From Polaromonas sp. 39-63-25 (lineage in GTDB: Bacteria > Pseudomonadota > Gammaproteobacteria > Burkholderiales > Burkholderiaceae_C), in the NCBI RefSeq assembly GCF_002278925.1, contig NZ_NCJH01000020.1, positions 1-53,072 of the forward strand: a stretch of 53,072 bases of DNA, in the 5' to 3' direction. The notes beneath the pieces are model-generated. The model made no database searches, had not been told where the DNA came from, and worked only from the letters and a program-made list of their open reading frames with translations. Below are positions 46,941 to 53,072 of this stretch, piece after piece. The stretch's first letter is position 1; each line of letters opens with the position of its first letter. A program made the position numbers and the translations under genes.

Positions 46941-46985
46941 TTCTTCTTCTTCTTCTTCTTCTTCTCTTCTTTCTTCCCCCTTCCT
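46941..46985 (+). repeat. TTC microsatellite and pyrimidine tract
   Basis: Eight perfect TTC units (46941-46964) run into a further pyrimidine-only tract (TCTTCTTTCTTCCCCC and beyond). The tract lies 23-67 bp upstream of the dacC ATG. The dacC frame is open through it and would read poly-serine. Confidence 0.9.
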
Positions 46986-47007
46986 CCATTTCAGGTCTTA
47001 TCTCCCC

Positions 47008-48207
47008 ATGCACCGTTTCCTGACTGCTTTCCGTGGCCTGGCTTCATCGCTTGTGCTGCTTTCTTCCGTGGTCCTGTTGCCGGTGGCGCAAGCACAGATG
47101 CCGCTGCCGCCGGAAGTGGCTGCCCGCTCCTATCTGTTGCTCGACGTCACGGCCAACCAGATCCTGGCCGCCAAGGACATTGACATTCCGATCGAGCCGG
47201 CCTCACTCACCAAGCTGATGACCGAGTACCTGGTGTTTGACGCGCTCAAATCCAAAAAAATCACCCTCAAGCAGACCTTTGGCGTCAGCGAGCGCGCCTG
47301 GAAAATGCCAGGCTCACGCATGTTCATCGATCCCAAGATGCAGGTGCCTGTGGAAGACCTGATCAAGGGCATGATCGTCCAGTCCGGCAACGACGCCACC
47401 ATGGCGCTGGCCGAAGGGGTGGGCGGCAGCGCCGAGAATTTTGTGAAACTCATGAATGAGCAGGCCAAGGCGCTGGGCATGAAATCGACCGCCTACAAGA
47501 ACCCGGAGGGCCTGACCGAGCCGGGCCATACCACCACGGCGCGCGACCTGAGCATCCTGTCCACCCGCCTGATGCAGGATTTCCCCGACTACATGGGCTT
47601 TTCGGCGATCAAGAAGTACCGCTACCCGGGCACACCTGCCGCCAACGACACCAACCGCAACACCCTGCTGTTTCGCGATCCCACGGTCGATGGCCTGAAA
47701 ACCGGCCACACCGCCGCGGCGGGTTACTGCATGATTGCCACGGCCAGACGCGACTTTCCGAACCTGGGCGCTGCCGGCACGCCAGGCGGCCGGCGCCTGG
47801 TGGCCATCGTACTGGGCGCCGCCAGCGACAGCGCCCGTGCCAATGAGTCGCAAAAGCTGCTGAACTGGGGCTACACCGCGTTTGAGGCGGTCAAGCTGTT
47901 CGATGCCGGCCAGGCGGTGGTTTCGCCAGCGGTCTGGAAGGGAAAATCCGGCACCGTCAAGCTGGGCCGGCCCGAGGCCATCGTGATTGCCGTTCCCGCC
48001 GGAAGCTCCGCCAAGGTCCAGACCCAGGTCGCCCGGCCCGACCCGCTGGTCGCGCCTTTCACCCGGGGGCAGGCCCTCGGGACGCTCAAGGTCAACGTGG
48101 CCGGAGGCGAAACCGTGGTGGACATCCCGCTGGTGGCGCTGGAAACGGTGGAGGAAGCCGGCATTCTGGGCCGCGCCTGGGATTCGGTCCGGCTCTGGAT
48201 CAAGTAG
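47008..48207 (+). CDS. dacC: D-alanyl-D-alanine carboxypeptidase (PBP5/6 family)
   Basis: This 399-residue periplasmic enzyme trims the terminal D-Ala of peptidoglycan stems. It has a signal peptide (about 1-30, ending AQAQ) and the active-site set S66-x2-K69 in EPASLTKLM, S126-G-N128 and K231-T-G. The PBP5-type C-terminal beta domain (about 290-375) follows, with an amphipathic membrane-anchoring end (GRAWDSVRLWIK). The start at 47008 gives a proper signal peptide. The open frame extends upstream but would translate the TTC tract as poly-serine and is rejected. The ribosome site is weak. Confidence 0.95.
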   Translation: MHRFLTAFRGLASSLVLLSSVVLLPVAQAQMPLPPEVAARSYLLLDVTANQILAAKDIDIPIEPASLTKLMTEYLVFDALKSKKITLKQTFGVSERAWKMPGSRMFIDPKMQVPVEDLIKGMIVQSGNDATMALAEGVGGSAENFVKLMNEQAKALGMKSTAYKNPEGLTEPGHTTTARDLSILSTRLMQDFPDYMGFSAIKKYRYPGTPAANDTNRNTLLFRDPTVDGLKTGHTAAAGYCMIATARRDFPNLGAAGTPGGRRLVAIVLGAASDSARANESQKLLNWGYTAFEAVKLFDAGQAVVSPAVWKGKSGTVKLGRPEAIVIAVPAGSSAKVQTQVARPDPLVAPFTRGQALGTLKVNVAGGETVVDIPLVALETVEEAGILGRAWDSVRLWIK

Positions 48208-48254
48208 GGCGCCATCCCCCGCAGGTCGCTGGGCACTCCCCCAGCGGGGTAAAT

Positions 48255-48283
48255 TTGCAGATGGCCCCCCAAACTGCTACACT
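48255..48283 (+). promoter_or_regulatory. Promoter of the str operon
   Basis: TTGCAG (48255-48260) and TACACT (48278-48283) are separated by 17 nt. The start would be about 48290, leaving a leader of about 90 nt before rpsL. The leader contains three TCACGT copies and a TAAATA/TATTTA dyad. A GC-rich fragment (48210-48250) lies just upstream. Confidence 0.5.
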
Positions 48284-48380
48284 CGAGGGCTTTTCCGGAA
48301 TTTCCGGGGAGATTCACGTTTTCACGTAAATAGTCACGTATTTAGTCAAGTCAGAAATCAGACGTTTAGGGACGTTTTAA

Positions 48381-48758
48381 ATGCCAACCATCAATCAGCT
48401 AGTTCGCCAGGGGCGCGAGGTCGAAAAGATCAAGTCCAAGAGTCCTGCGATGCAGAACTCCCCCCAGCGCCGTGGCGTGTGCACCCGTGTGTACACCACG
48501 ACGCCCAAGAAGCCAAACTCCGCTCTGCGTAAAGTCGCCAAAGTGCGCCTGACCAACGGATTTGAAATCATTTCCTACATCGGCGGCGAAGGCCACAACC
48601 TGCAGGAACACAGCGTGGTGCTGGTTCGCGGCGGTCGTGTCAAGGACTTGCCCGGTGTGCGTTACCACATCGTCCGTGGCTCGCTCGACTTGCAAGGCGT
48701 GAAAGACCGCAAGCAGTCGCGCTCCAAGTACGGTGCAAAGAAGCCAAAGGCCAAATAA
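48381..48758 (+). CDS. rpsL: Ribosomal protein S12
   Basis: This 125-residue 30S protein sits at the decoding centre. It is near-identical to the bacterial consensus, with [12 protein letters not shown] and [13 protein letters not shown] intact. The residues linked to streptomycin response, K43 and K88, are the wild-type lysines, and D89 (the methylthiolation site) is present. It is the first gene of the str operon. Confidence 0.99.
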   Translation: MPTINQLVRQGREVEKIKSKSPAMQNSPQRRGVCTRVYTTTPKKPNSALRKVAKVRLTNGFEIISYIGGEGHNLQEHSVVLVRGGRVKDLPGVRYHIVRGSLDLQGVKDRKQSRSKYGAKKPKAK

Positions 48759-48960
48759 GCCAGACCGGCTCGGGTTTTATCGCCCGCGCCAGAAGAAGTT
48801 GTCATGACGTCTTCAAAAACAGGTGTTTGAATCACCTTGGCAGGTGTTTCAAGCGAAGTGACCCAAGTGCAAATTGTTGTGCCGGTCGAGTAAGTGAGGG
48901 TTTTGATAACTCTCGCGGTGCTGCCAAAAGCGGTGCCAACTGAAGCAAAGAGGTGAAAAA
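48759..48960 (+). other. rpsL-rpsG spacer with direct repeats
   Basis: The 202-bp spacer holds two copies of CAGGTGTTT (near 48820 and 48840) separated by a complementary CACCT, so alternative stem-loops can form. A GAGGTG ribosome site precedes rpsG. In E. coli the corresponding spacer binds S7 for autoregulation; such a role here is inference. No gene is seen. Confidence 0.4.
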
Positions 48961-49434
48961 ATGCCACGTCGTCGCGAAGTCCCTAAACGTGAAATTCTCC
49001 CTGACCCAAAATTTGGCAACGTTGACCTTGCCAAGTTCATGAACGTCATCATGCAAGGCGGCAAAAAAGCTGTCGCCGAGCGTATTGTCTATGGCGCCCT
49101 CGAGCAGATCGAGAAAAAGAACCCTGGCAAAGATCCGCTGGAGGCTTTCCACATGGCCATCGGCAACATCAAGCCCATGGTTGAGGTGAAGTCCCGCCGC
49201 GTCGGCGGTGCCAACTACCAGGTGCCGGTTGAAGTGCGTCCGGTCCGCCGCATGGCCCTGGCCATGCGCTGGCTCAAGGAAGCCGCCAAGAAACGTGGCG
49301 AAAAGTCCATGTCCCTGCGTCTGGCCAACGAACTGATGGAGGCCACCGAAGGTCGCGGCGGTGCCATGAAAAAACGTGATGAAGTGCACCGCATGGCCGA
49401 AGCCAACAAGGCGTTCAGCCACTTCCGCTTCTGA
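48961..49434 (+). CDS. rpsG: Ribosomal protein S7
   Basis: This 157-residue primary assembly protein of the 30S head binds the 3' domain of 16S rRNA. It has the family start PRRREVPKR, the [12 protein letters not shown] helix and the beta-arm region [14 protein letters not shown]. Length is typical. GAGGTG lies 6 nt before the ATG. It is the likely autoregulator of the operon by analogy with E. coli. Confidence 0.99.
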   Translation: MPRRREVPKREILPDPKFGNVDLAKFMNVIMQGGKKAVAERIVYGALEQIEKKNPGKDPLEAFHMAIGNIKPMVEVKSRRVGGANYQVPVEVRPVRRMALAMRWLKEAAKKRGEKSMSLRLANELMEATEGRGGAMKKRDEVHRMAEANKAFSHFRF

Positions 49435-49486
49435 TTTTTCGTTCGCAGTATTTGCTGCGCTGATTTGACGGGTTGCCGAGCGGCCT

Positions 49487-49563
49487 CCAGGTGTCCACCA
49501 CCTGGACGCCTGGCGGTTCAACCCCAATTTCTGCCAGCTGAGCGCATAACGCACAGCTGGCAG
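49487..49563 (+). other. Two strong hairpins in the rpsG-fusA spacer
   Basis: Hairpin 1 is CCAGGTG-TCCAC-CACCTGG (49487-49505). Hairpin 2 is CTGCCAGCTG/CAGCTGGCAG (49531-49540, 49554-49563), a perfect 10-bp stem extended by an inner GCG/CGC. Neither is followed by a T-run, so they are not intrinsic terminators. They may be processing or pausing sites, or a protein-binding element. The spacer is 209 bp with no credible gene. Confidence 0.65.
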
Positions 49564-49643
49564 GCGCGCAGAAAACATGAGAGATGTCATTGCAGGGCGT
49601 CTTTCAGCAGTCTTTGTTCGTAACCCCGAACTGAAAGTAATTT

Positions 49644-51746
49644 ATGTCCCGCGCTACCCCCATTCAAAACTACCGCAACATTGGCATTTCCGCGCACATC
49701 GATGCCGGAAAAACCACGACCACCGAGCGGATCCTCTTTTACACCGGCGTGAACCACAAAATCGGTGAAGTTCATGACGGTGCGGCCACCATGGACTGGA
49801 TGGAGCAGGAGCAGGAGCGTGGCATCACGATTACTTCCGCTGCAACCACCTGCTTCTGGAAAGGCATGGACACGTCCCTGCCCGAGCACCGCATCAACAT
49901 CATTGACACCCCCGGCCACGTGGACTTCACCATCGAGGTGGAGCGTTCCATGCGCGTGCTGGATGGCGCCTGCATGGTTTATTGCGCCGTGGGTGGCGTT
50001 CAGCCGCAGTCCGAAACCGTCTGGCGCCAGGCCAACAAGTACAAGGTGCCACGTCTGGCCTTTGTCAACAAGATGGACCGCACCGGTGCCAACTTCTTCA
50101 AGGTCGTGGAGCAGATGAAACTGCGCCTGAAGGCCAGCCCTGTGCCCATGGTGATCCCCATCGGCGCCGAGGAAAACTTCACCGGCGTGGTGGACCTGCT
50201 GAAAATGAAGGCCATCATCTGGGACGAGGCCTCGCAGGGCATGAAATTCACCTACAGCGAAATCCCGGCAGAGCTCGTCGAGCTGGCCAAGGAGTGGCGC
50301 GAGAAGATGGTCGAAGCCGCGGCTGAGTCCTCCGAAGAGTTCATGAACAAATACCTTGAAGAAGGTGATTTGACCGAAGAAGAAATCAAGCTGGGCATCC
50401 GCACGCGTACCATCGCGAGCGAGATCCAGCCGATGTACTGCGGCTCCGCGTTCAAGAACAAGGGTGTGCAGCGCATGCTGGACGCCGTGATCGAGTTCAT
50501 GCCGTCGCCGATCGACATCCCGCCTGTCAAGGGCATGGATGAAGACGAGGCGCCCGTGACCCGCCGTGCCGACGACGAAGAGAAATTCTCCGCGCTGGCA
50601 TTCAAGCTGATGACCGACCCGTTCGTTGGTCAACTCACTTTCGTGCGCGTGTATTCCGGCGTGCTGAAAAAGGGCGACAGCGTCTACAACCCGATCAAGG
50701 GCAAGAAAGAGCGTATCGGCCGTATCGTGCAGATGCACGCCAACAACCGCGAAGAAGTCAGCGAAATCCGCGCTGGCGACATTGCCGCCTGCGTGGGCCT
50801 GAAAGACGTGACCACGGGCGAAACCCTGTGCGATCCGGATGCCATCGTCATGCTCGAGCGCATGGTGTTCCCCGAGCCTGTGATCACGCAGGCCGTCGAA
50901 CCCAAGACCAAGGCTGACCAGGAAAAAATGGGCATCGCCCTGCAGCGTCTGGCCCAGGAAGATCCGTCTTTCCGCGTCAAGACCGACGAAGAGTCCGGCC
51001 AGACCCTGATCGCCGGTATGGGCGAACTGCATCTGGAAATCATCGTGGACCGCATGAAGCGCGAGTTCGGCGTGGAAGCCAACGTCGGCAAGCCCCAGGT
51101 GGCTTACCGCGAAACCATCCGCAAGACCATCGAAGATGCCGAAGGCAAATTCGTGCGCCAGTCGGGCGGCAAGGGCCAGTACGGCCACGTGGTACTCAAG
51201 ATCGAACCCAATGAAATGGGCAAGGGCATTGAGTTCATCGATGCGATCAAGGGCGGTGTGGTTCCTCGCGAATACATCCCTGCGGTTGAAAAAGGCATTC
51301 ACGAGGCAGTGACTTCGGGCGTGCTGGCCGGCTATCCGGTGGTGGACGTCAAGGTCACGCTGCACTTCGGTTCGTACCACGACGTGGACTCGAACGAAAT
51401 GGCCTTCAAGATGGCTGCGATCTTCGGTTTCAAGGAAGGCTGCCGCAAGGCCGGCCCGGTGATTCTCGAGCCGATGATGGCCGTCGAGGTGGAAACACCT
51501 GAAGACTACGCGGGCAACGTGATGGGCGATCTGTCCTCACGCCGCGGCATGGTGCAGGGCATGGAAGACATGGTTGGTGGCGGCAAGGCCATCAAGGCCG
51601 AAGTGCCGTTGTCCGAAATGTTCGGTTACTCGACCACGCTGCGTTCGATGTCGCAGGGCCGTGCCACCTACACCATGGAGTTCAAGCACTACTCCGAAGC
51701 GCCGCGCAATGTGTCTGAAGCCATCATGGCTGCGCGCGCCAAGTAA
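49644..51746 (+). CDS. fusA: Translation elongation factor G
   Basis: This 700-residue GTPase drives ribosomal translocation and, with RRF, ribosome recycling. Domain I has the G1 loop AHIDAGKT (17-24), the [11 protein letters not shown] switch, DTPGHVDF and NKMDR. Domains II to V follow in normal order and length. It is third in the str operon, preceded by two hairpins and followed by a terminator-like hairpin before tuf. The ribosome site (GAAAG) is weak. Confidence 0.99.
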   Translation: MSRATPIQNYRNIGISAHIDAGKTTTTERILFYTGVNHKIGEVHDGAATMDWMEQEQERGITITSAATTCFWKGMDTSLPEHRINIIDTPGHVDFTIEVERSMRVLDGACMVYCAVGGVQPQSETVWRQANKYKVPRLAFVNKMDRTGANFFKVVEQMKLRLKASPVPMVIPIGAEENFTGVVDLLKMKAIIWDEASQGMKFTYSEIPAELVELAKEWREKMVEAAAESSEEFMNKYLEEGDLTEEEIKLGIRTRTIASEIQPMYCGSAFKNKGVQRMLDAVIEFMPSPIDIPPVKGMDEDEAPVTRRADDEEKFSALAFKLMTDPFVGQLTFVRVYSGVLKKGDSVYNPIKGKKERIGRIVQMHANNREEVSEIRAGDIAACVGLKDVTTGETLCDPDAIVMLERMVFPEPVITQAVEPKTKADQEKMGIALQRLAQEDPSFRVKTDEESGQTLIAGMGELHLEIIVDRMKREFGVEANVGKPQVAYRETIRKTIEDAEGKFVRQSGGKGQYGHVVLKIEPNEMGKGIEFIDAIKGGVVPREYIPAVEKGIHEAVTSGVLAGYPVVDVKVTLHFGSYHDVDSNEMAFKMAAIFGFKEGCRKAGPVILEPMMAVEVETPEDYAGNVMGDLSSRRGMVQGMEDMVGGGKAIKAEVPLSEMFGYSTTLRSMSQGRATYTMEFKHYSEAPRNVSEAIMAARAK

Positions 51747-51754
51747 GTAAAACC

Positions 51755-51790
51755 GGTGCCGGTCCCGCAGGGGCCGGTACCTTCTTTTTT
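51755..51790 (+). terminator. Terminator-like hairpin between fusA and tuf
   Basis: GGTGCCGGTCCC/GGGGCCGGTACC (51755-51766, 51770-51781) forms a 12-bp stem with two G-T pairs and a 3-nt loop, followed by TTCTTTTTT. Some termination after fusA is expected. tuf may be fed by read-through or by its own promoter in the remaining 100 bp. Confidence 0.8.
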
Positions 51791-51893
51791 CCTGTCTGCG
51801 ATTGTGTGCCCCTCACTGCCCGTGGTGATGGAACAAGCAACACAGTGCAAACGTTAAACCATACACGGGCGTGTTCTTTATCTGGAGTTAAAA

Positions 51894-53072
<1,179 letters not shown>

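Noticed and set aside
46471-47007. An N-terminal extension of dacC through the TTC tract (poly-serine)
   Set aside because: It overlaps the hydrolase gene in another frame and would bury the clear signal peptide that starts at 47008.
49465-49535. A tRNA-like string (GGTTGCCGAGCGGCC followed by GGTTCAACCCC) between rpsG and fusA
   Set aside because: It does not fold into a cloverleaf; acceptor and anticodon stems do not pair.
49577-49768. A 63-codon frame overlapping the start of fusA
   Set aside because: It runs out of frame into fusA, has no ribosome site and no domain; it was treated as chance.
49587-51380. A 597-codon open frame on the minus strand across fusA
   Set aside because: It is a shadow of the EF-G gene with no recognisable motif or ribosome site.

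Overview
The window is 53 kb of GC-rich chromosome from a betaproteobacterium. It is most likely a member of Burkholderiales, family Comamonadaceae, of the Polaromonas/Rhodoferax type. This rests on gene order (gatCAB beside mreBCD-mrdA, and the str operon rpsL-rpsG-fusA-tuf), on protein style, and on the repeat families present. The species name is an inference. No rRNA, tRNA, CRISPR array, prophage or insertion sequence was found. Nearly all of the window is ordinary coding DNA.

Layout. 0-1.6 kb: an isochorismatase-type amidohydrolase and its GntR regulator. 1.8-6.4 kb: a c-type/b-type cytochrome operon (SHP-like cytochrome, diheme cytochrome c, cytochrome b561, then a 54-residue rubredoxin), divergent from a PepSY protein and a PhoP/PhoQ-like two-component pair. 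6.4-9.4 kb: a lone response regulator, exonuclease III, pyrE and a DUF4124 protein. 9.4-12.7 kb: gatCAB. 13-17.8 kb: the rod-shape operon mreBCD-mrdA. 17.8-25 kb: a TauE/SafE permease, a sigma54-type amtB unit, a hybrid histidine kinase and two envelope proteins with protease-like folds. 25-29.7 kb: a GMC dehydrogenase, mmsA and a divergent LysR gene, arranged like 3-hydroxypropionate catabolism loci. 29.9-34.4 kb: an MCE/Mla-type lipid ABC transporter operon ending in a cNMP-domain protein. 34.5-42.6 kb: transporters and small-molecule enzymes. 42.6-48.2 kb: hemB, hemJ, VanZ-like, ferredoxin-like, hydrolase and dacC genes. 48.2-53.1 kb: the str operon.

Main discoveries. (1) Ten copies of a 56-bp element (coordinates below) align without gaps. 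Six lie inside or overlap genes: internal in gatA and a LysR gene, at the N-terminus of a lipoprotein and of an amidohydrolase (where it supplies the signal-peptide core), and at the 3' end of hemB and of a cNMP-domain gene. In those last two it supplies the same Leu-Gln-Lys-X-stop ending. The behaviour recalls protein-coding palindromic elements of Rickettsia. (2) A free-standing small RNA gene between hemB and hemJ has a good promoter, three hairpins, a CCTCC anti-Shine-Dalgarno motif in one loop and a strong terminator. (3) A second, GC-rich hairpin repeat sits between genes, including inside operons, and seems to supply the N-terminus of the VanZ-like protein. (4) EF-Tu is four residues short, in the helix after its P-loop. 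Other points are a His-rich tail on a DMT transporter, paired TTG starts around a dyad, a TTC microsatellite upstream of dacC, and strong hairpins between rpsG and fusA.

Limits: everything was read by eye. Family names come from recognised motifs, not searches. Promoter and operator calls are pattern matches.
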